Assembly: GCA_948537335.1 (NCBI GenBank)
Contig: CAOUJG010000003.1
Location: forward strand, 1 to 64,000
Reading direction: 5' to 3'
DNA length: 64,000 nt
Origin: an uncultured Eubacteriales bacterium
Lineage (GTDB): Bacteria; Bacillota; Clostridia; Oscillospirales; Acutalibacteraceae
A program made the translations under genes and the position numbers. How positions within the stretch are numbered: position 1 is the stretch's first letter; every line of letters begins with the position of its first letter. This document shows, one piece after another, positions 54,825-63,065 of this stretch. The notes under the pieces were generated by a model that was given only the letters and a program-made list of their open reading frames with translations, did not search any database and had not been told where the DNA came from.

Positions 54825-56990
54825 TTAAATTTCCATAATTATTGGCAAAATCATCGGGCTTCTTTTCGTCTGCTCATAAAAAAACTTAGCAAGTTCGTCC
54901 TTAATCTTCGTCTTCATAATGCCCCATTCGCGGACCCCGTCTTCGTTGCAGCCTTCCAAAACTTTAACAACCTTATTTTTCGCAGTCTCCATCAAAGGTT
55001 CCGACTCTCGCACATAAACAAACCCCCGCGAGACAATGTCCGGCCCCGAAACAATGTATCCGTTCGAGAAATCCATAGTACAAACAACAACAATCAGCCC
55101 GTCCTGAGCCAGATGCTTTCTGTCCCGCAAAACAATACTTCCAACGTCACCGACTCCAAGGCCATCCACCAAGATTCTGCCAGCCGGCACCTTGCCCAAA
55201 TACTTCAAGTAATCCTCATTAATCTCGATAACGTCGCCAATATCACCAATAAAAACATTCGAATGCTTCATGCCCATGCTCTTAGCCAGCTGCGCATGAT
55301 GATGCAAGTGCTTCTGCTCGCCGTGGACAGGGATAAAGTACTTCGGCTTAACAATCCCCTGAATAATCTTCAGCTCCTCTTGGCAGGCGTGGCCAGAAAC
55401 GTGGACCTCATACATAGACTCATAAACGACCGTGCAGCCCTTCTTAAGAAGCTCGTTAACAACCGCTCCCACCATCTTCTCGTTTCCAGGAATCGGGTTC
55501 GCAGAAATAATGATAAAATCGTCCGGCCCAACCTCAACCTTCCGGTGGTCAGAGTAAGCCATCCTCGTCAAAGCAGACATCGGCTCGCCCTGGCTGCCAG
55601 TGGTCAAAAGCACCGTCTTTTCTTTAGGGTACTTATTAAGCAAGTCTATATCGATAATCACCCCGTCCGGAATGTCAAGATACCCCATCTCATCGGCAAT
55701 AGCCATATAGTTAATCATGCTTCGCCCCGAAAAGGCAACCTTGCGGTCATATTTGTGCGCACAATTTATGATCTGCTGTATCCGGCCAATATTCGACGCA
55801 AACGACGCAATTATAATCCGGTTGTTTTCGGCCTGTTTAAACAGGTGCTCAAAAGACGCAATAACCTTCTGCTCCGTGATGGTGTATCCCGCACGTTCCG
55901 CATTGGTAGAGTCCGCAAACAAAGCCAAGACTCCCTGCGATCCAATCTGCGCAAATTTTCCAAGGTCCGTCATTTCGCCTTGCACCGGCGTACAGTCAAT
56001 TTTAAAGTCCCCCGTATGCACAAGCGTTCCGGCCGGAGAATATATCGCGACGCCCACCGCATCGGGAATAGAATGGTTCACATGGATAAATTCAACCTCC
56101 ATGCAGCCCAACTTTATCCGATGTCCCGGCGTAACGGCATTCAGCTTAGCCTTTTTAACCAGATTATACTCCTTTAGCTTGCTTCCAATCAGCCCAATAG
56201 TCAGCGGCGTTGCATAAATCGGGATATTCACCTTCTTGAGCAAATAAGGAATCGCGCCAATATGATCCTCGTGACCATGCGTTATGACTAGGCCCTTAAT
56301 TTTATCAACATTTTTTTCGATATAAGAAAAATCCGGAATAACCAAGTCAACGCCCGGCATTTCGCCATCCGGAAAGGTCATGCCGCAGTCCAAAACAAAC
56401 ATGTCGCCCTCGCACTCAAACAGGGTGATGTTCTTACCAATCTCATTTAAACCGCCCAAAAACGCCACTTTTATCGATGGCTTATTGCTCTTCTTTTTGG
56501 AATACCGGCCAGTCTTTTTGCCAGTAGCCTTAACGTCAGTCGCAGTAACCTCGGGCGAACCCTTACCAGTCGCCTTTTTTCTGTTATTATTAAAAGTCTG
56601 CCTTTTTTTGTTTTTGCCGGTCTGGTTTTGGTTTTGATTATTCGTACTCTGGCCCTGCGCATTAGCCGAAGCTGCCTTACCGTCAGAAGTTGCTTGCTCT
56701 TTGTCAGTGTTAGTGCTACTTTTATGCGGCCTGCCTGCGTTAGTTCTTGTTCTAGTTCTTTTTAATTTGCCACTATCTTTAATTTCCCTCTTTGCGCCAT
56801 TGTCGTTACTGTTAGTGACATTCGCACTCTTACTTTCCTCATTATTACTCAAATTATCAATAATAACCTTACCGTCCGCGCCCAGCAAAAGTTGATCCGA
56901 CTGCTTATTTATGTTCCGAGACGGATGCTGCCTTTTGGGAGCTGTTGGGATAGGTCTCCTTCCAATTAAATTCTCGTTTTGATCCATCAT
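54825..56990 (-). CDS. rnj: Ribonuclease J with long disordered N-terminal extension
   Basis: A 721-residue metallo-beta-lactamase RNase J, acting in mRNA decay and 5'-end processing. The catalytic core starts at ~170 (IKVAFLGGLNEIGKN), with zinc motif THGHEDHIGAIPYL (~236), GDFKIDCTP, the beta-CASP region (TTGSQGEPMSAL, SGHACQEELK) and a C-terminal domain. Residues ~1-168 are low complexity, rich in Asn, Lys, Thr and Arg, unlike the usual short N-terminus. GGAGGT lies 9 bases before ATG 56990 (ATG 56987 also possible). It is first gene of the rnj-gdpP-rplI-dnaB-tilS-ftsH operon. Confidence 0.93.
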   Translation of the reverse strand: MMDQNENLIGRRPIPTAPKRQHPSRNINKQSDQLLLGADGKVIIDNLSNNEESKSANVTNSNDNGAKREIKDSGKLKRTRTRTNAGRPHKSSTNTDKEQATSDGKAASANAQGQSTNNQNQNQTGKNKKRQTFNNNRKKATGKGSPEVTATDVKATGKKTGRYSKKKSNKPSIKVAFLGGLNEIGKNITLFECEGDMFVLDCGMTFPDGEMPGVDLVIPDFSYIEKNVDKIKGLVITHGHEDHIGAIPYLLKKVNIPIYATPLTIGLIGSKLKEYNLVKKAKLNAVTPGHRIKLGCMEVEFIHVNHSIPDAVGVAIYSPAGTLVHTGDFKIDCTPVQGEMTDLGKFAQIGSQGVLALFADSTNAERAGYTITEQKVIASFEHLFKQAENNRIIIASFASNIGRIQQIINCAHKYDRKVAFSGRSMINYMAIADEMGYLDIPDGVIIDIDLLNKYPKEKTVLLTTGSQGEPMSALTRMAYSDHRKVEVGPDDFIIISANPIPGNEKMVGAVVNELLKKGCTVVYESMYEVHVSGHACQEELKIIQGIVKPKYFIPVHGEQKHLHHHAQLAKSMGMKHSNVFIGDIGDVIEINEDYLKYLGKVPAGRILVDGLGVGDVGSIVLRDRKHLAQDGLIVVVCTMDFSNGYIVSGPDIVSRGFVYVRESEPLMETAKNKVVKVLEGCNEDGVREWGIMKTKIKDELAKFFYEQTKRSPMILPIIMEI

Positions 56991-57090
56991 TACAAAAAAT
57001 ACCTCCATAAAATAAACATTAAAATTTAAAATAAAATAAAAAATCAAATTTTTACCTTTTGGTTATAAAAATCTTAACAATAGTTAAAAA

Positions 57091-57117
57091 ATAAATCTCC
57101 GCAGACGGTGCCGGAGA
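57091..57117 (-). promoter_or_regulatory. Terminator-like hairpin in the rnj leader
   Basis: On the minus strand TCTCCG (57117-57112) pairs with CGGAGA (57101-57096) around a 10-base loop, followed by TTTATTTTTTAAC. It lies ~95 bases after the predicted start of transcription and ~105 bases before the rnj ATG. No gene upstream on this strand needs terminating, so an attenuator is plausible. Confidence 0.45.
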
Positions 57118-57217
57118 GCACAAAAAACAAATAGCCTAAGCATTTATAATCAAAAAATAAAAGTAACAGAAAATTATAACAAATCCATTACCAAAACCGA
57201 CCACTAACGTTATTGTA

Positions 57218-57246
57218 ATTTTAACATTTTGCTCTACAATTGTCAA
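57218..57246 (-). promoter_or_regulatory. Promoter of the rnj operon
   Basis: On the minus strand: perfect TTGACA (57246-57241), a 17-base spacer and TAAAAT (57223-57218). Confidence 0.75.
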
Positions 57247-57409
57247 GCAAAAACAGATATAATCCCTCAACGGCTACAGAATATTATTTACAGATAATCT
57301 TTGCAATAGTCACAAACCGGGCCGCGAGCAAAATTTGCATTCTTGATTTTAAGTTGATATAATTTATGTCGCTGTGATGTTCAAGATGAAATTTAAATTT
57401 TGAAATGAG

Positions 57410-57931
57410 GTGCGTGTGCGAATTAAATGCGAATTTGCGATAAATTTTTTTGTGAGTTTGGCGTTTAATCGTGCAGATTGCTTGAAAAAGGTCGAAATAT
57501 TTACCGATGGCGCCTGTTTGGGGAATCCTGGGCCGGGTGGCTGGGGCGCTATTTTAAGATATAATGGGCGCGAAAAAGAGATCTCTGGCGGGGACGCTAG
57601 CACTACCAATAATCGTATGGAGCTTAGTGCCGTTATTGAATCTTTGAGTCTGCTCAAAGAGCCCTGCTGTGTCACTTTGTGCAGCGATTCAAAATATGTT
57701 TGCGATGCTATATCTAAGGGCTGGGCTAAAAAGTGGCGTTCCAACGGCTGGAAGCGCGCTGGAAATTCTCCGGTTTTAAACATAGACCTGTGGGAAAAAC
57801 TGTTGCCATTGGTCGACAAACACAGGCTCTCTATCGTCTGGGTTAAGGGCCACGCCGGGCATCCAGAAAACGAGCGCTGCGATGAATTAGCCGTCCAAGC
57901 CGCAACCAAAGCCAAATCGGATAACCACTAA
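57410..57931 (+). CDS. rnhA: Ribonuclease HI
   Basis: A protein of 149-173 residues, depending on start, that degrades RNA in RNA-DNA hybrids. Core motifs: [19 protein letters not shown] (catalytic Asp), the Glu in [13 protein letters not shown], the Asp in CSDSKYV, and [18 protein letters not shown] with the final His/Asp. The GTG at 57410 opens a ~24-residue extension without family similarity. TTG 57482 (KKVEIFTDG) fits the family better but has only a weak binding site. It is divergent from rnj. Confidence 0.93.
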   Translation: MRVRIKCEFAINFFVSLAFNRADCLKKVEIFTDGACLGNPGPGGWGAILRYNGREKEISGGDASTTNNRMELSAVIESLSLLKEPCCVTLCSDSKYVCDAISKGWAKKWRSNGWKRAGNSPVLNIDLWEKLLPLVDKHRLSIVWVKGHAGHPENERCDELAVQAATKAKSDNH

Positions 57932-57944
57932 GACTTGCCGGCTA

Positions 57945-57973
57945 TTGCATAAAAAGTACCGCCGTTGTATAAT
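57945..57973 (+). promoter_or_regulatory. Promoter of iscS-iscU
   Basis: TTGCAT (57945-57950), a 17-base spacer and TATAAT (57968-57973), 37 bases before the cysteine desulfurase ATG. Confidence 0.65.
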
Positions 57974-58009
57974 ATTTTAAATGAACTAGTTTTTATGAAG
58001 GTGACCCCT

Positions 58010-59191
58010 ATGGAGAAAATTGTATATGTGGACAACGCCGCAACCACGCCGATCTCGGCACCTGTGTTGGACGCTATGTTGCCGTTTTTGAAAACGCATT
58101 TTGGAAACCCTTCGAGTATTTATTCTGTTGGCCAGACGGCAAAAAAGGCAATGGAAGAGGCTCGGGCTACCATCGCTGCGTGCCTTGGCGCAACGCCTCG
58201 CGAAATATATTTTACTTCTGGTGGCAGCGAGGCCGACAATTGGGCGATTAAAGGCGTGGCTCGTGCTATGCTGAAAAATGGCAAGAATCATATTATTACG
58301 TCTAAATTCGAGCATCATGCGGTTTTGCACACTGTTCAGGCTCTTGAAAAAGAGGGGTTTGCGGTTACTTATTTGGACGTTCACGACGATGGAATCGTCC
58401 GGGTTGATGAGCTTGAGCACGCGATCACGGACAAAACCGCGCTGGTTAGCATCATGTACGCTAACAATGAGATTGGCACGATTCAGTCCATTCCCGAGAT
58501 TGGCGAGGTTTGTCGCAGGCATAATGTTTTGTTTCATACCGACGCGGTGCAGGCTGTTGGGCATCTTCGGGTTGACGTGGTTGAGCAGAACATCGATTTG
58601 CTGTCTTTGTCCGCGCATAAATTCCACGGCCCTAAGGGTATTGGCGCTTTGTACGTTAAAAATGGCGTCGTGCTGCAAAATTTGATCGAAGGCGGTGCAC
58701 AAGAAAGACGTCGTCGCGCGGGGACTGAGAACGTTGCCGAGATTGTTGGAATGGCCAAAGCTTTGGAGATTGCTTGCGAAGATATTGAGAGTCAAAACGA
58801 AAAGCTGATTGCCATGCGGGATAAGCTCATTGAAAATCTTTTGAAAATCGAGCATACTCGGCTGAATGGGCATCCTAAGAAACGTCTTGCTGGGAATGTA
58901 AACGTGAGTTTTAGCGGTATTGAGGGTGAATCTCTGCTTTTAATGTTGGACGCTAACGGCATTTGTGCTTCTTCGGGCTCGGCGTGCACTTCGGGTTCGC
59001 TCGATCCTAGCCACGTCTTGCTTGCCATCGGGTTGCCGCACGAAATTGCCCATGGCTCCCTGCGGATTACCCTTAGCGAGGAAAATTCTATGGCTGACGT
59101 TGACTATATTTTGGGAGTCCTGCCGCCCATTGTTACAAAGTTGCGGATCATGTCTCCGTTGTGGGAAAAAATTATGCGCGAAAACGCGTGA
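58010..59191 (+). CDS. Cysteine desulfurase (NifS/IscS type)
   Basis: A 393-residue PLP enzyme that mobilises sulfur from cysteine for Fe-S clusters. Signatures: [46 protein letters not shown] with the PLP Lys, and catalytic Cys in [14 protein letters not shown] 58010 has AAGGTGA 6 bases upstream; the frame extends upstream through the promoter and is not used. It is followed after 34 bases by the scaffold gene; no iscR is visible. Confidence 0.94.
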   Translation: MEKIVYVDNAATTPISAPVLDAMLPFLKTHFGNPSSIYSVGQTAKKAMEEARATIAACLGATPREIYFTSGGSEADNWAIKGVARAMLKNGKNHIITSKFEHHAVLHTVQALEKEGFAVTYLDVHDDGIVRVDELEHAITDKTALVSIMYANNEIGTIQSIPEIGEVCRRHNVLFHTDAVQAVGHLRVDVVEQNIDLLSLSAHKFHGPKGIGALYVKNGVVLQNLIEGGAQERRRRAGTENVAEIVGMAKALEIACEDIESQNEKLIAMRDKLIENLLKIEHTRLNGHPKKRLAGNVNVSFSGIEGESLLLMLDANGICASSGSACTSGSLDPSHVLLAIGLPHEIAHGSLRITLSEENSMADVDYILGVLPPIVTKLRIMSPLWEKIMRENA

Positions 59192-59225
59192 ATTCAAGTA
59201 TTAAGATATAAAAGAGGTGATTGTG

Positions 59226-59669
59226 ATGGGCTACAGCGATAAAGTGATGGATCATTTTGCAAATCCGCGAAATGTTGGTGAGCTTCCGGACGCCGATGGA
59301 GTCGGTGAGGTTGGGAATCCTAAATGCGGCGACATAATGAAAATGTACATCAAAGTCGAAAATGACGTCATAACCGATGTTAAGTTCAAGACTTTCGGGT
59401 GCGGCGCCGCTATTGCCACAAGCTCTATGGCTACTGAGCTTATAAAAGGCAAAACGATCAAAGAGGCACTAGAACTAACAAACAAAGCCGTGATGGATGC
59501 GCTCGATGGCTTGCCGCCGGCAAAAGTGCACTGTTCAGTTTTGGCAGAACAAGCAATAAAGTCTGCTATTTCAGACTATTGCACCTGCAACGGTATCGAT
59601 CCGGCACCAATTGTCGGGGATATCCCCTGTTGCGACCATGAGCACGGCAACTGTAACTGCGCAAAATAG
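59226..59669 (+). CDS. Fe-S cluster scaffold protein (NifU/IscU N-terminal type)
   Basis: A 147-residue scaffold on which Fe-S clusters assemble. The three cluster-ligand cysteines are in NPKCGD, FGCGAA and VHCSVLAE. The C-terminus (~118-147) is Cys/His-rich (CTCNG, PCCDHEH, NCNCAK) beyond the core fold. ATG 59226 has AGAGGTGA 5 bases upstream (GTG 59223 also possible). It is coupled with the desulfurase as a minimal Fe-S assembly pair. Confidence 0.93.
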   Translation: MGYSDKVMDHFANPRNVGELPDADGVGEVGNPKCGDIMKMYIKVENDVITDVKFKTFGCGAAIATSSMATELIKGKTIKEALELTNKAVMDALDGLPPAKVHCSVLAEQAIKSAISDYCTCNGIDPAPIVGDIPCCDHEHGNCNCAK

Positions 59670-59683
59670 CAGAATCAAACGTA

Positions 59684-59720
59684 AATCCTCAACTATCCTC
59701 AAGGTAGCTGGGGATTTTTT
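59684..59720 (+). terminator. Terminator of iscS-iscU
   Basis: An imperfect stem AATCCTCAACTA/TAGCTGGGGATT (one G-U, one mismatch) with a TCCTCAAGG loop, followed by TTTT. It lies just after the scaffold gene and before the convergent orphan. Confidence 0.7.
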
Positions 59721-59722
59721 GC

Positions 59723-60268
59723 CTAAATTTTAAAATCGGCTTTATTCTGGCCGCTTTTAGCATTTTGAATTGGCTCGACTTCATTAACTTTAGAGTCAGC
59801 TTTTAGCTTTTCTACGGATGGCTCTTTTGCGGTGTTTTCGACTGTTTCTCTCTCGCTGCTTTTAGAAAACCTCGAGCTTAAACCATCACACAAGCTCTTA
59901 ACTGCCAGCCCTAATGAGGCAAAAAAGCTCAGAACATAACTAATCCCTCGCAACTTTTCGTCCATTCTCTCGGATTTTTCAACATCGTCTTCAAGCTTTT
60001 GGTAAGCCCGCGTAAAGCCCGCCGCTTTGTCCTTCTCTTTGAACAAACCTTTTGCTGCGTACCAAGTCGAGGCAAAAAAGCTCAACCCACACCGGATTTC
60101 TCTTATTCCGTCGCAAACTTGACCCATTTTCTGCGCGTTTTCCAAAAATTCTTTGCATATTACTTTTATTATATTCTCGTCAGTCGCGTAAACCTCGATG
60201 GAGATTGACTTTTCCGCTGTGCAAAACATTATCAAAAGCGACAAAATCGCCGCGAAAACCTTTCTCAT
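59723..60268 (-). CDS. Secreted hypothetical protein with internal repeat
   Basis: A 181-residue protein with a Sec signal peptide (~1-28, cleavage near VYA). It holds two copies of a helix of the pattern LSFFAS-x3-A-x-K-x-L (~62-78 and ~113-129), separated by a charged helix, and a hydrophilic Lys/Glu-rich tail (~135-181). A 16-base DNA stretch is shared by the two copies. No family was recognised. It has no clear promoter. It converges with iscU and lies downstream of nothing on its strand except alr, which ends elsewhere. Confidence 0.6.
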   Translation of the reverse strand: MRKVFAAILSLLIMFCTAEKSISIEVYATDENIIKVICKEFLENAQKMGQVCDGIREIRCGLSFFASTWYAAKGLFKEKDKAAGFTRAYQKLEDDVEKSERMDEKLRGISYVLSFFASLGLAVKSLCDGLSSRFSKSSERETVENTAKEPSVEKLKADSKVNEVEPIQNAKSGQNKADFKI

Positions 60269-60365
60269 AATATTCCTTCTTCAATCTAATTTAACAACCC
60301 CTGTGTTGGCGAAAAATCCCGCCACTTCCTAATTCATTGCCTCTATAAAATCTCAAATTTTCATT

Positions 60366-61568
60366 TTATTCAAAGACATCTTTTGGGCACAAATAATTCA
60401 GCTGCCCGATTCTTTCGCCATTTTTTATATAAATTCTCGGAATCCGCTTGCTTATCAGGCACAAAATCTCATAATTAATCGTCTTAGCAAGGCTTGAAAG
60501 CTCCTCCACGCGAATTTCCGCGCCGTTGTCTTCGCCAAAAACCGTGACTACCGTGTTCTCCGTCACATCTTCGATGTCCGTAACGTCCAACATGGTCTGA
60601 TCCATGCAGATGCGGCCTATGACGGGGGCCCTTTTGCCATTAACCAGCATGCTCGCCTTCCCAGACAAAATCCGCAAATATCCGTCGGCGTAACCTATCG
60701 GCACAGTGGCGATTTTCGTCTTTTTTTTCGTCACAAAAGTTCCGCCATAGCTCACAGCAGTGCCCTTTGGCACAGTTTTAACCTGAGAGATAACCGTCTT
60801 CAAGCTCATTGCCGGGCGCAGATCCAGCTTATTTTGCACGTAATTTGAGGGAAACAGGCCATACAAAATTATGCCAGCCCTCACCATGTCTAGGTTTGCC
60901 TGCGGATAATTCAAAATTCCGCCGCTATTGCTACAATGTCTAATTTTGATGTCAATGCCACTCTCTTTTAGCGCCTTGCAGACGTCCTTAAACGCCGTGA
61001 ATTGCCGATTCGTTGCGTCAATCGACTCTCCATCTTCGTCTGCAACCGCAAAATGTGTGAAAATCCCCTCTGTAACAAGGTTCTTAAATTTACAAACTCT
61101 TTGCAGATCTTTAATTGTGCCCGCATTTTTCGTCTTGCCGTTAAAAACAAACCCGATGCGGCTCATTCCGGTGTCGATTTTTAAGTGTACCTTAACCTTA
61201 ACGCCCGACTTTATCGCATTCTTAGAGAGCTCCTTTGCGTAATCTTCCGAGAAAACAGCCTGTGAGATGTTCAACCGCGAAAGCTCGTACGCCATATTCG
61301 CCGGCGTGTAGCCCAAAATTAGTATCGGCTTTTTTATCCCGCCGTTTCGCAGCTGAAATGCTTCCTCTAAATTCGAAACAGCAAACCAATCCGCGCCCAG
61401 CCTTTCGTACTCCGTGGCCAACGCAACCGCTCCGTGCCCGTACGCATCGGCTTTTATCACACACATTAGCATGGACTTTTTCGAGATACTGCTTCGTATC
61501 TGCAAGTAATTGTGCTTTATCATGTCCAAGTCTATCTGCGCCCACGTTCTCTTCAAAAAATGGTCCAT
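60366..61568 (-). CDS. alr: Alanine racemase
   Basis: A 400-residue PLP enzyme making D-alanine for peptidoglycan. Signatures: VIKADAYGHGAVALA with the PLP Lys, KIDTGMSRIGF, IRHCSNSGG, VRAGIILYG, the catalytic Tyr in VSYGGTF, and GRICMDQTMLDV. AGGAGG lies 10 bases before the ATG. In spore formers alanine racemases may also act on the germinant L-alanine, but nothing in the sequence points to the spore form. Confidence 0.95.
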   Translation of the reverse strand: MDHFLKRTWAQIDLDMIKHNYLQIRSSISKKSMLMCVIKADAYGHGAVALATEYERLGADWFAVSNLEEAFQLRNGGIKKPILILGYTPANMAYELSRLNISQAVFSEDYAKELSKNAIKSGVKVKVHLKIDTGMSRIGFVFNGKTKNAGTIKDLQRVCKFKNLVTEGIFTHFAVADEDGESIDATNRQFTAFKDVCKALKESGIDIKIRHCSNSGGILNYPQANLDMVRAGIILYGLFPSNYVQNKLDLRPAMSLKTVISQVKTVPKGTAVSYGGTFVTKKKTKIATVPIGYADGYLRILSGKASMLVNGKRAPVIGRICMDQTMLDVTDIEDVTENTVVTVFGEDNGAEIRVEELSSLAKTINYEILCLISKRIPRIYIKNGERIGQLNYLCPKDVFE

Positions 61569-61600
61569 AAAACAGCATTCCTCCTAATTTTACTACATTT

Positions 61601-61628
61601 ATTATAATCTAAAATTCAGTATATTCAA
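61601..61628 (-). promoter_or_regulatory. Promoter of alr
   Basis: On the minus strand: TTGAAT (61628-61623), a 16-base spacer and TATAAT (61606-61601), 33 bases before the ATG. Confidence 0.55.
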
Positions 61629-61689
61629 AATTTTTGTTTTTGCCACGTCCACAAAAAGCGCCCCCTTGCTATTTTAGAAATTTATTTTG

Positions 61690-61718
61690 TTGATATCGAA
61701 AATTAAATGTTTTATAAT
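61690..61718 (+). promoter_or_regulatory. Promoter of glyA
   Basis: TTGATA (61690-61695), a 17-base spacer and TATAAT (61713-61718), 43 bases before the glyA ATG. Confidence 0.75.
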
Positions 61719-61760
61719 ACTCTTAATCTCGCCTATTTTTTGAATTGGAGCTGTTAATTT

Positions 61761-63011
61761 ATGAATTATGTCGAAAATAATCTGGAATTTTTGAGCAACT
61801 ACGACCCGCAAATTGGCGCCGCTACTCGCGATGAACTATCTCGTCAACAGCAAAATCTAGAGCTCATCGCATCGGAGAACATTGTCTCTCCCGCCGTTAT
61901 GGCCGCGATGGGAAGCATTCTTACCAACAAGTACGCCGAAGGCTACCCCAGCAAGAGGTACTACGGCGGCTGCGAATACGTCGACGTTGTTGAGGATATT
62001 GCCCGCGACCGTGCCAAAAAGCTTTTTGGTGCCGAGCACGCCAACGTTCAGCCGCATTCTGGCGCGCAGGCTAACACCGCGGTCTATTACTCTATTTTGA
62101 GCCCGGGTGACACCGTTATGGGCATGACGCTTTCCGAAGGTGGCCACCTGACACACGGTTCGCCGGCGAATATCTCGGGCAAATATTTTAATTTCGTTGA
62201 ATACGGCGTGGATCCAGTTACTCACCACATCGACTACGACAAGGTTGCCGAAAAGGCTGCGCAGGTTAAGCCAAAATTGATTGTATGTGGCGCCAGTGCT
62301 TACCCTCGAACGATCGACTTTGAAAAATTTCGACAAATTGCAGACTCCGTAAACGCCTACTTGATGGTCGACATGGCGCATATTGCCGGGCTTGTCGCTA
62401 CTGGGCTACACCCTAATCCTGTTCCCTTTGCCGATTTTGTCACCACCACAACGCACAAAACCTTGCGCGGGCCCCGCGGTGGCATGATTCTTTGCAAAGA
62501 GAAGTACGCAGCGGCCATTGACAAGGCCATCTTCCCGGGCACTCAGGGCGGCCCTTTGATGCACATAATCGCGGCCAAAGCCGTCTGTTTTGGCGAGGCT
62601 CTAAAGCCCGAATTTAAGGATTATAACAAAAAAGTCGTCGAAAACTGTAGTGCTCTCGCGCATGAGCTGATAAATAACGGCCTGAAGCTGGTCTCGGGCG
62701 GGACGGATAATCACTTGCTACTTGTAGACTTGCACGACACCGGCGTAACGGGCAAAGAGCTCGAAAAAAGGCTTGACGAGGTGCGCATTACCGTCAATAA
62801 AAACACCATTCCGAACGAGAAATTAAGCCCGTTCATCACAAGCGGAATCCGCGTCGGCACGGCTGCCGTCACAACCCGTGGCCTTGGTCTTGCCGAAATG
62901 GCGCAGATTGCTAAGTTCATCGCCTTGGCTGTTAATGACTTTGAGAATAATCGCGATTTTATCAAAAATTCGGTAGCAGAAATCTGCAAAAAATACCCCA
63001 TATACAGCTAA
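61761..63011 (+). CDS. glyA: Serine hydroxymethyltransferase
   Basis: A 416-residue PLP enzyme interconverting serine and glycine with one-carbon transfer to tetrahydrofolate. Signatures: [61 protein letters not shown], and the PLP Lys in [20 protein letters not shown] lies 10 bases before the ATG. rarA follows after 54 bases with no terminator between, so they may be co-transcribed. Confidence 0.96.
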   Translation: MNYVENNLEFLSNYDPQIGAATRDELSRQQQNLELIASENIVSPAVMAAMGSILTNKYAEGYPSKRYYGGCEYVDVVEDIARDRAKKLFGAEHANVQPHSGAQANTAVYYSILSPGDTVMGMTLSEGGHLTHGSPANISGKYFNFVEYGVDPVTHHIDYDKVAEKAAQVKPKLIVCGASAYPRTIDFEKFRQIADSVNAYLMVDMAHIAGLVATGLHPNPVPFADFVTTTTHKTLRGPRGGMILCKEKYAAAIDKAIFPGTQGGPLMHIIAAKAVCFGEALKPEFKDYNKKVVENCSALAHELINNGLKLVSGGTDNHLLLVDLHDTGVTGKELEKRLDEVRITVNKNTIPNEKLSPFITSGIRVGTAAVTTRGLGLAEMAQIAKFIALAVNDFENNRDFIKNSVAEICKKYPIYS

Positions 63012-63065
63012 AATTCAGCCCTTATCGGATTTGTCACTTTATAAAAAATTAGGAAGGAACTTTGT

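Larger units (their letters stand above)
56991..57409. other. Leader of rnj and divergent gap to rnhA
   Basis: On the minus strand it contains the rnj promoter (57218-57246) and a leader of about 220 bases with a terminator-like hairpin at 57096-57117. The rnhA side (57250-57409) shows no clear promoter. No ORF of note was found. Confidence 0.55.
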
